Positions 12,199-25,542 of a stretch of 64,000 bases of DNA are shown here, one piece after another. The notes under the pieces are model-generated. The model did no database searches, had not been told where the DNA came from, and worked only from the letters and a program-made list of their open reading frames with translations. This stretch comes from Branchiostoma belcheri (Eukaryota; Chordata; Leptocardii; Amphioxiformes; Branchiostomatidae). A program made the translations under genes and the position numbers. Each line of letters opens with the position of its first letter. Positions within the stretch are counted from its first letter, which is position 1. Where the stretch lies: positions 508,439 to 572,438 of the forward strand of contig NW_017802836.1 in assembly GCF_001625305.1 (NCBI RefSeq). Direction: 5' to 3'.

Positions 12199-12308
12199 AA
12201 ATGGAAATAGTTTGCCAGGAGAGTCAGTCCACGGGAGGGTTAATTTCATCTGCGCGGGCAAACTCCCCTGGTCAATTTAGTATATAGTAGAGGGCATTCA
12301 TTCCTCAA

Positions 12309-12553
12309 GCTACCGACATCTTGCACACGCAGTCGTCCCTCAGTGAGACATCTGGAGCCGCACAGTTCCCGCTTAGAACTTTTATTCAGCCTGTCACACG
12401 ACCGGTTTCGCCTGTGTGGCTTCTTCAAGTGTACAGAGGCTAATGACACAAGTGCATGAAGTTCTCACTTTGTCTGTGTGACAGGCTGAATAAAAGTTCT
12501 AAACGGGAACTTTGCGGCTCCAGATGTCTTACTGAGAGACGACCGCGTGTGCT
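12309..12553. mobile_element. Hairpin element with AATAAA in both arms
   Basis: Arms GCACACGCAGTCGTCCCTCA...CAGCCTGTCACAC and GTGTGACAGGCTG...GACCGCGTGTGC are inverted repeats of about 80 bp. Each arm carries GAATAAAAG on its outgoing strand. The copy on the minus strand (12381-12386) lies about 330 nt downstream of the M13-like stop codon and could serve as its polyadenylation signal. Confidence 0.65.
12381..12386 (-). terminator. Possible polyadenylation signal of the M13-like gene
   Basis: AATAAA on the minus strand, inside the nested hairpin, is the first such hexamer I found downstream of the stop at 12712. The assignment is inferred from position only. Confidence 0.3.
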
Positions 12554-12711
12554 CTACTATATATCCCCTGGTCAATTTAATTATTCTCCCTATTGGCTTA
12601 ATTTTACTGTTTTTGAACCTATGTTGTTATTCTGGTAGAGACTTGATCAATGCATAAAAAGACAAACACGTTTTTCTTTTTGGCTGTCTCTGGTGTAGAA
12701 ATTTTCCTGTG

Positions 12712-15700
12712 TTAAAACACTTGGCATCTGTTTTCCCGGGTCATGTTAGCGCTAGCCCCGCACTGAAACGCCTGGGCGAACTCCCTAGTGTGTTGGAGCA
12801 CGCCGAACACCCTGAAACATACAATAGATACACAGAAATACATCAAAATACTGATACTGGTATATACTATAGGTAATATTATCAGAATACCGTTACTTGT
12901 ATGTAGGTACGTGTAATATCAAAATACGGTACCCGGCCGTATGTAGGTAGCCTCTACCAGGCACCGCGGATCGGTGGAAAAAATAGTAGAAATTGGCCGA
13001 AATAAAGGGATAGTATACCAGAGAAGATCTCGGGCCATAGAAGATCTTCTCTGGTATACCATCCTTTATTTCGGCCAATTTCTACTATTTTTCCAGCAAT
13101 CTGCGGTGCCTGGTAGAGGCTAGTATGTAGGTAATATTCAAGCATTTGTTTGACATGATGTGATTTGTGGTGTTTTAAGACAATTCACCGGAGGCTATTG
13201 TACCCAGAACCGTGCCTATCTAGTGCTAACTATGTCTGATGGGTTAGATATATGGTTGATAAGGCACGGTTCTGCATACAGCACTGTTCTAGATACGACA
13301 GGGGACAACAACTTTCATGTATGCAAACGATACGATCTAACATGCCTAACACAGTTAGAAACATAAATACTACAGTGAACATAGCAAAGTATGTAGTCTG
13401 GAGGACATGGTGTGAGGGATAGAAAGATGTGAACGGTCTATCACTAGTCCACATGTTTAGAGATGAGGTTAAAATATTTTTTCAACTAGGATTTGGACAA
13501 CTGATGTAATGATGTTTATGTTTTTAGATATTTTCTCACTGTACCGTATGTAAGTGTCTTTTGTAAGTGATGTATGTATCCATTGTAATAAAGAAATAAA
13601 AAAAGATACGATCGGTTTTACAAACCGACGAACAAAACACAAACGGCCAGATACATTATACACCACCATTACACCTTTGGCGGTTGAAGGCTAGAGTTAA
13701 TACACAGAAACGAGGCCTCATAAAAGTACTTCCCCACATTTCAATCTCAAGAATTCTTCTGCACCAAAAGCACACAAGGGTCTGCCTCCCAAATATACAA
13801 AGAAAACACAGGAAGTTGACCAGCTCAAATTCCGAGAACACTTGACAACAATAAACCAACACTACCCTTGGCCATAGTTTAGACCCTACCTGTTTTTCTA
13901 GCCAAAAGTATCTAAACTGGACCAAAATTTTCAACATAGAAATGATTTTTCAAAGATCTTAAGTAAGAACCAAAGAATTGGCACTGTGCAAGGTAATGTT
14001 AATGTCAGTCCCAAACCATGAAAGGCATCCAGTGCAGTTTTTAGGGCTTGGAAACCCGATTTTTCAGAGTCAATATTTTAGTCATTTACCTACACACTGA
14101 GTTGACACCATACTATCCCAATGTATATTGACCCTCGTCGAGCAAAAATTCCCAAAATTCTGACGGAAAATGGTTACTGGAAGGGCCCTGGGCTGATTTT
14201 TAGGGTACCACCCAGAAAATAAAAGACTCATCTTGGGGCTTGTTTCTGCAGTTTTAAAAGCCCAAAGTATGAAATACTGACTCAAGTGTGCTAATGTGAA
14301 ACAGTATGTGTCAATATCGCAAAGATTGCCTTATTCAGAATATTTCCAGTTTTGCTGCCCTGAAATCGCATTGGATGTTCACGAAACGCACCTGACGTCT
14401 TCGGGCGCAGATCCGAAGGCCACCGTCTGGCGCCACCTACCGATGAACGTGTTAGCTGCACAGTACATCTGAGGAGAGAAAACAATAGACACAGTTCATA
14501 CATAGGTTGAACAATACACAGGATGCTTTTAGCCTCTACCAGGCTTGAGGAGGCGGCTGGAAAGAGTTGAAATCGGCCAAAATAGAGAGATAAGCATGCC
14601 AAGGGAGTTTGGCCGTTGAGAGAACAGTGGGGCGGCGAACTGTTCTCTCAATGGCCAAACTCCCTTGGCATGCTTATCTCTCTATTTTGGCCGATTTCTA
14701 CTCTTTCCAGCCGCCTCCCCAAGCCTGGTAGAGGCTACAGGATGCTATCTTAGGCACTCATCTGTTTACATACCGTCGCAAGTGAACAATAGTAGACTTG
14801 TTCTGGCCGCTGCTGGCATTGAAATGTAGCCTGCAGACCGATTTGATCTCATGAATAAAGACTGGTCCAAACAAATGTCCAAATTGCGTACTCTCCAAGC
14901 AGAGGTTGGTGGAAGATCGTTTGCTTTTTATATATGGCCTTTTTTGTCGCTACCACCAACTTGGGTGGGGAAATGGATACAGACTGACCAATTTGATACT
15001 GTCTTACCCCCACCAAAAGATCTGCTTGGAGATTTGGAGATTACAAATTGCGATCTTCAACCTTAAAACCAGCGTTACGTTTATGAGTCTTTGGGTGCTC
15101 TTTAAGGTTGAAATTGTTGTCAATGGGAGCTAATCTTTCAATGAATTTTTATGCTTAAGACAGGTTAAAAATTCATGACCAAAAAAAACTTATTTTTACC
15201 TAGAACCATAGTAGAGTGGAACTCGCTGCCACCACTGAGTAGAGTATGGGCACCATCACTAGATAGCATCATCACTAGATATACAGAGTTAGATATAGAT
15301 ACAGACCAAACCCTCTACTATGCTTTTGTCAAATGTTTTCTGCTCTTTTATGATAGTCAACACCTAACCGCATGTACCTTACCTGAGCGTACGCCAGGAA
15401 GAACGCCTGGTCACTTAGCTGTGTTCCACAAAAACGTCACTGCAGTTCCTTAACAAGCTGCAAGGGGGACCAAACCTATACCACTTTTTTGTCTGACTGT
15501 TGTGTCCTTACGATATTTCGGTGGCCAAACCTAACCGCATGTATCTTACCTGTGCGTACGCCAGGAAGAACGCCTGGTCACTGCCTGTGTTCCACAAACC
15601 CGGTGGGAGCTTCTCTCGTCCGTACTCCCGTTCCCAGTCTTTATATGTCTGAAGGCACGAAAGAGAAATACATGTACCATGAATCTCAATTTATACTAAA

Positions 15701-18700
15701 TTATAGCAGTAAGGGTAGGTTAGTGGTCAACTAGCGATGTAACAGCACGCTTTAGATGGCTTCGTTTCATAGGTGATACACAACATGGCATGTTAAGTTA
15801 TGTAAATTCTAAATCAAAATCAATTGTGCAGTGTGTTTCGAAATGTGTTTAAGTGCTTTATTCACCATGTAGGCTAGGCGTAGTCCACTTGTTTCTGCTA
15901 TTGCGGTTGCCGCTATACGGGCTCCTTGAACGGGATACTGCAAAAAAGTAATGAAATGCACATAATATAGTACTGTAGCTTCACTTCAGGGATGGGGGAG
16001 TTTGGGATGATGGGCAGAGTTCCAAGTTTACAAATGTACAAGGAACAAGTATTTATCTGTTTTATGTATATCAATTTCCGAAAAGTGTGATACAAAATGG
16101 CAAAACCCTGCATACAGTAGAGACATATGTTAAATCAATTCAACCTCCTTGGTTAAATCTGGACCTGTGGGGACGGGTGGCGTAGCGGCAGGGTGCACCA
16201 CTCGGAACCAAGAGGTCCCGGGTTCGAGTCCTGACATTCCACCGATCTTTCGCCCTTGGGAAAGGCACTTTACATGACTTTCCTCACTTCGCTCAGGTGA
16301 AAATGAGAATTGTCCTGTCATGTATTTGTCCCGTGTTGGTGGCGGCATTAATATAAGTTGAAAAAACACGTCCTGTGATTACATGTTGGAATTTATAAAA
16401 AAAAATCCGGACCTACCGGGTCTGTTTCGGGATACGCCTTGACCGTCATGTTCCCGTAGTACTCCGACACGCAGGTTTTCTGCGGTGCGTAGTTAGTTCT
16501 GGTGTCTTCACTCCACCAGTCACTGGACGCCCCGTCTATACCATAATATCCCCCAACCTCGTCTATGGCGTTGATGACCTCTCGACCAATGATCGTGCCC
16601 GCTGCAGCGAAGTTCATATATCTGTCGGGGTTGACGACAACAACGATTTGAGCAAAGTTATTACTTCTTTGCACTGCGCGTAAAAGGGGTAAATGCCGGG
16701 TACGTCCGGCCAAGGTTGCTTTAGACATTCAATTCTTCAAACAAGAATCATCGGTTTTATCCGCCATCTATTGCCTGTCATTGTTAACGCAGACATACCA
16801 AGCGCTTCGAACAGACTCTGTACCAAAATATGGGATTTACATGTACAGTCGCATACATGACTTGGCATATATCGTCATTGGAAAATCCCACTTTTCATGC
16901 ATGTTAGATTTGAGAAGACTTGCCCCAAGCACGTTTCTGTACATATAGAATACAACACGGTGTATTCCGTATCGCCCGAGGTACCAGCCCGACCACGCGT
17001 CGGATCGCCCGAAGGCCGGAGGGAGATTCGATCCGCGGGAGGGCTGGGACCGAGGGTGATGCGGATTACACCGTGTTGTATTTTATTTATGTCCTACCCA
17101 CCCAAGAAAAAGCGCCTTTCAATGCGAAATGAGCCAAAATTTGGTGACCCTAAACCCCAAAAATGCGACAACATCAATTCCAACGTCCGAATTTTGTATT
17201 CGAATTTCGAAATCGGTGCACGCGGTTAGGCCGAAATGCGTTCGAATCGTTCTATGGAAAATTTGGAAGCCCCGGGCCGTACGCGTTAAGAACCCCCGGG
17301 CTGTACCGCTAGTTATCACACGGGCCGGAACACCCGTATCGAACGTAATCGCGGCCCAGGTAGGACATAAACGTAAATTATCCGGAACTGTGCTTGAGCA
17401 TGTTTCTGCTATTGACAAAGTACAAGACGAGTGAACCATGAATTAAGATCGAACTACAGTAAAGTGTGTAAATGTTCACTTACTGAGGGTGCCTAGCGTC
17501 GTATATGGGGAACTGCAGGATACCAGCAGGGAACACTGGAATGCATTGAAAATCTCTGTTAGAAAATGAATAATAGACTAGATCTTACTTTAATCTACAT
17601 GAATTTACAGAACATACAATCTAAACTGAAGAACTGAACATCTCAAAAACAGTTCCTTACCTAGTTCGTTGTATGAATACAGGTAATTTCCAAATGTGCT
17701 GTAGGTTTTCACGTCCCATCTGTAAAAAAGTAAGAAACAAATTCTTTCAACTTCTGACATCCAACAAGGTCTACTTGATATAAATTATGCAAATCCGGGC
17801 TCACTTGCATAATAGATGAGAAAATGCTACAACAGCCTTTAAGATAAGTTTTCAAACGTTGGACATCTTGTGCCATTTTGGTGTAGAAGATAATCAACTG
17901 GTATAATTCATGCAAATCTTTTTAAACAAAGTAAACCGATTTAGAGAAAGTATCTAGTTTAGAACTTTTCTTTCACAATGAAACTGCAAACAAAACGCCC
18001 TGGCCACAAACCCTTACGATAATAGCATCAGTACTTACTCGTAAAGATGTGTTTTCTTGGCCAGTCTCCTCCCATAGTAAGTCCTCCTGTAGCCCGCAGC
18101 GTTTATAACGTTGGCAAAGTGATCGGTATAGTTCACCGTCAACTGTGGGGTAAAACAAAAAAAAAGAAACTTAGAGAAAGCAGGTATATTGGCGATGATT
18201 GATTCACATTCTTTTCATGTTTAACTTCGCAGCCCGAAAACATTTTTTCTGTTTCTTTTTTTTTTGTCCAAACATATTAGGTCAATGGCCTAGACCAGAC
18301 GGCAGTCACCATGGTAACTGGTGCTGTAGTAGACACTCTGTTGTGTTTGACTACATTCTGTAGGAAGTTAGAGGGTCTCGTCACCATATATATGACGTGT
18401 TTTAGTAAGAATAAACATCTGTCTATTTGGTCGATTTCTACTCTTTCCAGTCACCTCTGACGCTTGGTACAATGGTAGAGGTTATTTTACGTAAATATCA
18501 GCTGAAATAATGTACTCACCCCCGTGTAATAATCGTCCAGTCCACTGTCATCCAGCAGGTCTAGTGGATAGCCCAGACTGTCTTTGATGCTGAGGATCTG
18601 TCAAAAATGATAGCAGCCCATGCATGGCTTCATCGGATTGGAAAGTCATCGGAAAGTAAAGCTCTTTTGATAAAATCATAAGCAATACACTAGGCCCTGA

Positions 18701-21700
18701 TTTCGATGAAGGCGGCTCTTGCTTTGGCGATACATTAGAAGGTGATAAAATCATTGTAAAGGTTTCAGATGTTGACAAAATTTTACTTATTCAAACAAAT
18801 CGTCATTGCACAATGCTCAATGTTGTACCCCCACAATTGTACAATTCCTGTGACACTAGAGATGTAAGGAATAGGAATTCTAAAACCTTCGACCACGGTT
18901 CTGGATAGTCTCCGATCCGTGTATCTAACAACGTAGAATTGGAGGCACGGCTCTGGATGCGCCTGTGAGTCTGTCTATGCCTGAGCATAGTTCTGGATTA
19001 AGCACGGCTTTGGATTCACAACTTTTCTAACCTTAGCCTTGGCCGCCTCCCTCGTGGCCTGGTCCATCCAAGTCACCTGGTTCAGTTGGTCAATGGCCTT
19101 CTGCTTGATTCTCATGGCGAGTCCCTCAATCTGCGGCAGAAAAAAAGGCCATATAAATACGTATCATCTCAACTAGGACATTTCTCCTCCACGTCCACAA
19201 TGTCGTACGTTTCGTAGTACCGTAGTAGCTTTTGCTTCGTTCAGTCTTCATCACCACTTCATGATTAGCCTCTACTAGAGTTCAGAAGCGGCTGGAAAGT
19301 GTAGAAATTGTTTTTTTTTTGTAAACATCATACACACATAAGAAAACACACCTGTCCTTGGTGCTGAACACCATCCACACACATAAGAAAACACACCTGT
19401 CCTTGGTGCTGAACACCATCCACACACAAATAGACCTGTCCTTGGTGCTGAACACCATCCACAAACAGGCAAACACACCTGTCCTTGGTGCTGAACTCCA
19501 TCCACAAACAGGCAAACACACCTGTCCTTGGTGCTGAACACCATCCACACACAAACACACCTGTCCTTGGTGCTGAACACCATCCACACACAAACATGCC
19601 TGTCCTTGGTGCTGAACACCATCTACACACAGGCACAACCCACACACCTTTTTTTTGGGGGGGGGAGTCAATCATGTGTCAAGTCCAATTTCTTGTGTTC
19701 AGTACAAACTTGCTTTACAACAACAAAAGCTCTATGTTGAAATTCATAGGAAATAAGTAATGCGCTAACATTGGCTTTGTTGTCGTCAGCAAAGTGGTCC
19801 CTGATAAAGAGAGAGCCGAGCGCCCAGCCCATGTTGGCGTCGGTAAACTGGAAACAGTAGCGCCACGTTCCCAGAAACTCTTCTCTACCGGTAACAGCCA
19901 CGTAGAACTCCCGGTAGGCGTGGATATAGTCCCAGGACAGGTGCTGATGGTACACCAACATCAGCCGCCATAACATGTAGTTGTGGAACATCCTGGCAAA
20001 ACAAAAATATGCAATGATTTCAGCAAAACACATGGCATTACATGGCAAGAGTCATAAGGACACCATGAAAAAAAAGTGGTCTAGATGCTTCCGAAAGCAG
20101 GTTGGTATAACAAAGGATATTGGAGTTTTCTTTTACACAACCAGGAATGTACTGTATCTCACATACTTTAACAGGGCGATACAAACTTAGCCACGTTTGG
20201 TATTTCTTCACGCCACAAAAGCGCTACCTATAGCAATCAGAAGTTTTGATGAAAGTGTCTGCTAGACGTCGAAACGTAAGCAGGGTGAGAGTCTTTACTG
20301 GTTGTGAAAAAGAAGCCGCCAAAATCCAATAAACAATTTGCACAATCTAGTACACTTGCAGGATTATATAATTAAACGCTAAGAAACGAACCTGAGATTG
20401 CCGTTAGTCTGGAGACTGAGGATATAGTTAGACACTTGCACGATGTAGTCCTGATAGTACAGTAGCACCTCTGTGTCGTCTGTGATTGGTGTGGACGGGT
20501 CTGTGGCGACGTAGCTGAAGAAGTCCCGCCAGTTAATCTAGAATGTGTGAGATGATTTGAATGAAAGACCTTTATTCTTCATTTGCTATCATTTGCTATC
20601 ATTAAAGCTTTAAACAACTCCTGCAGTTAAATGTGCAAAGATTGAGTGTAACAAGCCGTTCGGTGTGATATAGCTAGCTGCCGCCGCGCCGCGTGCCTGC
20701 GAAGCTGGCGTGTTACGCCGAAGGGCGGTTATACCGGCTATACAGATACAGATCATTTGAAACATTTAGCCTCTACCAGACTACGGGAGACGGCTAGAGA
20801 GTTTGCCGCACTCGAAAATGTACTCTCTATCTGACCAACTCCCTCGGCATGTTATCTCTCTATTTGACCGATTTCTACTCTTTCCAGCCGCCTCCCGAAG
20901 CCTGATAGAGGCTAAAAGATACCTACAAAACTGAAAACGTAATGATAATAAAACAATAAAGTTTATTGCAAAATCATGCCTAAGGACTAATTGCAAGAAC
21001 ATGATAATATAATAGTAAACAGTAAAAACGACCATAAAATTGTACTGCCAACGCTGCTTCTAATATAGCCTATAGGTATTGTTGGTTTAATTTCTTTTCT
21101 GTGTGCTGTGGAGTATGAAATGGCCAACGGTTTGTGGAATACTACGAGTAGTATAAGAATTGGGGGTTGTTAATAGTCTTCATAATAGTCGTGGACGACT
21201 TACTGCTCCAGCTCTGGTCTGAAGGTCCCGGATGCTGATCCTGTTGTCCAGTGGGTCGCTTGATGAAGGACGTCCAGAGTTGAGATATCTCTACAGAACA
21301 ACGTATGATACTTGTGTTAAAACTCATACATATTTAGTAACATGTGATTTTAGCGTACTTAGGGCTTTGCATTTTTTATTGTACGACCAAAATTTATCAA
21401 CCGGTTCTCAAGTTATCCTCCCTCAAACGCAGTTCCATACAAAGGTGCTAGGGGGTGTAGGTAGAATAAATGATGTTTAACATAATTAGATAGCAATTCA
21501 GTGAGTAAGTACTTTTCGTATATTTCACATTCAGTTTATTCTATCAACCTACGTTTGCCAGTTCCGTCTCGAACGCTGTGACATCGTTGACAAACGTCAG
21601 GATCTTGGCTTCGTTAGGAAACTGCCCCTGGTCCCGGACTAGCAGACGGGCGATGGTGTCCAGTAGGGTGCGGTAGGACGCCAAGGCCTGGAAAAACGGA

Positions 21701-21839
21701 CAGCCTTCGAGTTAAGGTAATAGATGAAGGAAGGAAGGAAGGAAGGAAGGAAGGAAGGAAGGAAGGAAGGAAGGAAGGAAGGAAGGAAGGAAGGAAGGAA
21801 GGAAGGAAGGAAGGAAGGAAGGCAAAAAAGAAAAAGAAA

Positions 21840-21916
<77 letters not shown>

Positions 21917-24900
21917 AAAAGAAAGACAGAAAGGAAGGAAGGAAGGAGTCAGTGAAGGAATGAATGAACCGATGAATGAATGAAGACATTTATTGTACAT
22001 ACATACATATGCATACCCACAGGGTTAAGTACAGGCCACAATAACAATAGCTTGTATATACATGATCAAGCTAGCACTAGCCCCTTCGTTAGACCATGGA
22101 GGTAGAAAAGAGATATAAACCAAACTCTCTCACCCGCTGGTACACAGGCGAGGTGGTTCTGATGTACACAATCGCATTGAAGATCAGGCCTGAGCGACCA
22201 ATCTGCAATTGGAAGATATTATTATTATTATAATATCGTTAAGGTATAGTTACATCATTCTAATCTTTGCTGGCCCAGAGTAGCCTATACCAGGCTTCGA
22301 GAGGCGGCTGGAAAGAGTACATGTAGAAATTGGCCAAGTAGAGAGATACGAAACATGCCAAGGGAGTTGGTCTGCTAGGGAGTGCGGTAAGCTGTACGTT
22401 GGTATGGTGTGTCATCTCTCTATTTGGCGAATTTGAAGTCTCTCCAGTTTCCTTCCGAAGCCTGGTAGAGGCTAGCCTAGAGGTCGCTCAGTGGTGCAGC
22501 CTCTAGTGTATTAATATGGATCTGCAAACAAACGTAGGTTGACGTGAACTGTTTTGGAATTCCTAGGTCTGTTTAGTTCTGACACTTCATACGTACGCAT
22601 GCTTTGACAAGTGAAATGGAGCCAATATTTGCCCCTGTTCACGTTGTTTATGATCCCACGGTAGCTTGACAGGGGGCGTAATGTGTACATGGTCAACAGT
22701 TGGTGCTGCTTGGTGGCAAGGTGTTCTTGTGGTTAGGCTCAGGATCTGAAGGTTCTGGGTTCGAATCCCTGGCACAACCCACTGTTATGTGTCCTTGGAA
22801 AAGGCACTTCACACCAATTTTCCTTACAAAGCTCACTTGAAAATGAGTGTCTAGCTTCGGTTAGGGCCATTTGCACACAAACGCGCTCATACACAAAAAC
22901 AGTCTCACACACTTACATACAAACAAACACGCATAAACTCACTCACACAGACACACACACACACACAAGCACACACACAAACAAACACATACACAAACAT
23001 ACATACACTGACACACACAAAGAGAGACACATACACAAGTAACTACGTCATTAAGAATCGAAAAAAAGTTTTATAACTGAGGGTCAATTAGTGTTTGAGT
23101 GCTAACGCAAATACAGCACTTCACGTGTCGGTAAATTACCCCTATTTAAGGCTGCTACTGAGTCAGACTACAGAGAAAATGACAAGCAACTACGGCCCAC
23201 TTTACACACACCATTTCGACTCAGCGAAGTCGACTTGAAAATTTTCTGTTTACTCACGGGGCTGCAAAGCGACTTGGCATTCCCGCTGTGCCACCCTCCC
23301 CCCAAGTCGACTTGGTGGGTCGGTTTTGCCTCACTACTACGCAGAGACGCTCAAGTCGACTTCGCCCGTTTACACACGCAAAGCTAGCAGACTCAGCACC
23401 CCGCTGGCCGACTTAAGTCTGGTTTGGATACAACTCAAGTCGTCTGTATTAGAATGCGACTCCAGTTGAATTATTTCTTTTTACACAGGGAGATTTTCAC
23501 TCAAGTCAACTAGCTCAAGTCTTCTTGAGTTCTAGTCGCCTTGAAAGAGTTATGTGTAAAACAGGCCTATATCTTTACCAAAAGCAGACTAAGGCCTGCT
23601 TTACACATAACTTTTTCAAGTCAACTAGAACTCAAGACGACTTGAGCAAAAATTTCCCTGTGTAAAGAGAAATAATTCAACTCAAGTCGCATTCTAGTCA
23701 AGATGACTTGAGTCGTATCCAAACCAGACTTAAGTCGGCTAGCGGGGTGCCAAGTCCGCTAGCTTCCCGTGTGTAAACGGGCGAAGTCGACTTGAGCATC
23801 TCTGCGTAGTAGTCAGGCAAAACCGACCCACCAAGTCGACTTGGGGGGAGGGTGGCACAGCGGGAATGCCAAGTCGCTTTGCAGCCCCGTGAGTAAACAG
23901 AAAATTTTCAAGTCGACTTCGGCGAGTCGACTTAGAAATGGTGTGTGTAAAGTGGGCCTTAGATTCGGCCCGAGGAGGCCTCCGCTGGCATATTATCTGA
24001 GTGTCCATTTGGCCACTTTTTTTACTCTTTCCAGCCGCCCCTCACCTACCCTTATGATGTTATTGGACCTGTCTGAGGTTTCCACGGCCGTACCAAGAAA
24101 GTGTTGATCCAGTAATCTTTCTGACTACTACCTGAAAGACAACTGAAATCTTTCTGACCGCCGTGTTCATGTTTTAAACCTCCTTGCAAATGACCGCCGG
24201 TGACCCCGAATTCGAACACGCGCTCTGTTCGAGTGACGTCGGATCGAACACGGTTCGGGTTCGAAAAACAATCTGGGGCCATCGTGCCGAAGCACAGAGA
24301 CACACAGTAGTTACATGTTTAAAGTTAAAACTTTTGATCCAACACAAAGAAATCTCTCACTCTGGTCTTCCTCAGTAGACGGGGGCCGACATCGTCTACC
24401 AGATACCTTTGACCCAGTGTTGACGTCGCACTTCAAAGAAGCCACGTGACAAGCTTCACTGGGTCAGTCTACTGAGGAAGACCAGAGTGACTGGTCGCAA
24501 GCTCTAGGTGAGAGATTTCTTTGGGTTGGATCAAACGTTTTAACTTTAAAAACGTTAGAGGCTATCACCTACACTTATGATGTTCTTGGACCTGTCCGAA
24601 GTGTCCACGGCTGTACCGATACTGAAGAAGGTGTTGATCCAGTAGTCCAGGTGGATTTTTCTGACCGCCGTGTTCATGTTCCAACTCGCCTCGTCCCAAG
24701 TGTTGATGACGTACCAGCCGCCAAGCTGCTGGAGGACGGCCAGGAGAGGGTCGCCCTTTAGTTTCTCCTGAAACCGGGGAAGAACATTGTATCTTTACAT
24801 TAACTCTTCAATAAGTCTTCAAAAAGTCTTAAATACACCACATACGTACATGCACGACACACACACACACACACACACACAGCCGCCTAGCTGCTGGAGG

Positions 24901-25505
24901 ACGGCCAGGAGAGGGTCGCCCTTTAGCTTCTCCTGAAACCGGGGAAGAACATTGTATCTTTACATTAACTCTTCAATAAGTCTTTAAAAAGTCTTAAATA
25001 CACCACACACGTACATGCACGACACATACGCAGCCGCCCAGCTGCTGGAGGACGGCCAGGAGAGGGTCGCCCTTTAGTTTCTCCTGAAATCGGGGAAGAA
25101 CATTGTATCTTTACATTAATTCTTCAATAAGTCTTCAAAAAGTCTTAGATACACCACACACGTAAATGCACGACACACACGCACACACACACGCGCGCGC
25201 ACACACACACACACGCACACACACACACACACACGCACACACACACACACACATACATACACGCAGCCGCGCAGCTGCTGGAGGACGGCCAGGAGAGGGT
25301 CGCCCTTCAGCTTCTCCTGGCAGGGACAAGAATTGTAGCATGCTGGTAACTTTGTAAAATCGTGAAGATACACACACACATGTAGACACATACATCATGC
25401 ACGTACAGCTGCTAGAGGACGGCCATGAGGGGGCACCTTTTAGCTTCTCCTGTCAGGGATGGGCATTGTACCAGTTTGTTAGGTCTCAAGTCTTCGACTC
25501 AGCCT

Positions 25506-25542
<37 letters not shown>

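Larger units (their letters stand above)
11962..12642. mobile_element. Long-subfamily family A MITE split by two nested insertions
   Basis: The left terminus AGCCTCCACCAGACCTTCC is at 11962 and the right terminus TCTGGTAGAGACTT at about 12628-12641, with internal blocks (TTTGCCAGGAGAGTC, CAAACTCCCCTGGTCAATTT, TATTCTCCCTATTGGC) matching A2 and A13. The element is interrupted by a family E element (about 12025-12198) and by a 245-bp hairpin (about 12309-12553). It ends about 70 bp downstream of the M13-like stop codon. Confidence 0.6.

Noticed and set aside
12246-12638. Two mirrored frames sharing CDRLNKSSKRELCGSRCLTE
   Set aside because: The shared peptide comes from the two arms of one DNA hairpin element, not from paired genes.
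13656-13937. Candidate M13-like last exon
   Set aside because: No Cys-X-X-Trp/Phe terminus or preceding family motif; the exon at 12712-12811 fits both phase and homology instead.
19325-19640. CRISPR-like spaced repeat
   Set aside because: The context is eukaryotic, and the spacers are themselves repeats of CA-rich text, not unique sequences. It is a minisatellite.
19275-19675. Several overlapping 115-129 codon frames
   Set aside because: All arise from the minisatellite, open in all three minus frames, with no conserved composition beyond the repeat.
21614-22000. Long Ser/Phe/Leu/Pro-rich or Lys/Glu-rich frames
   Set aside because: Translation of the GGAA/GAAA microsatellite.
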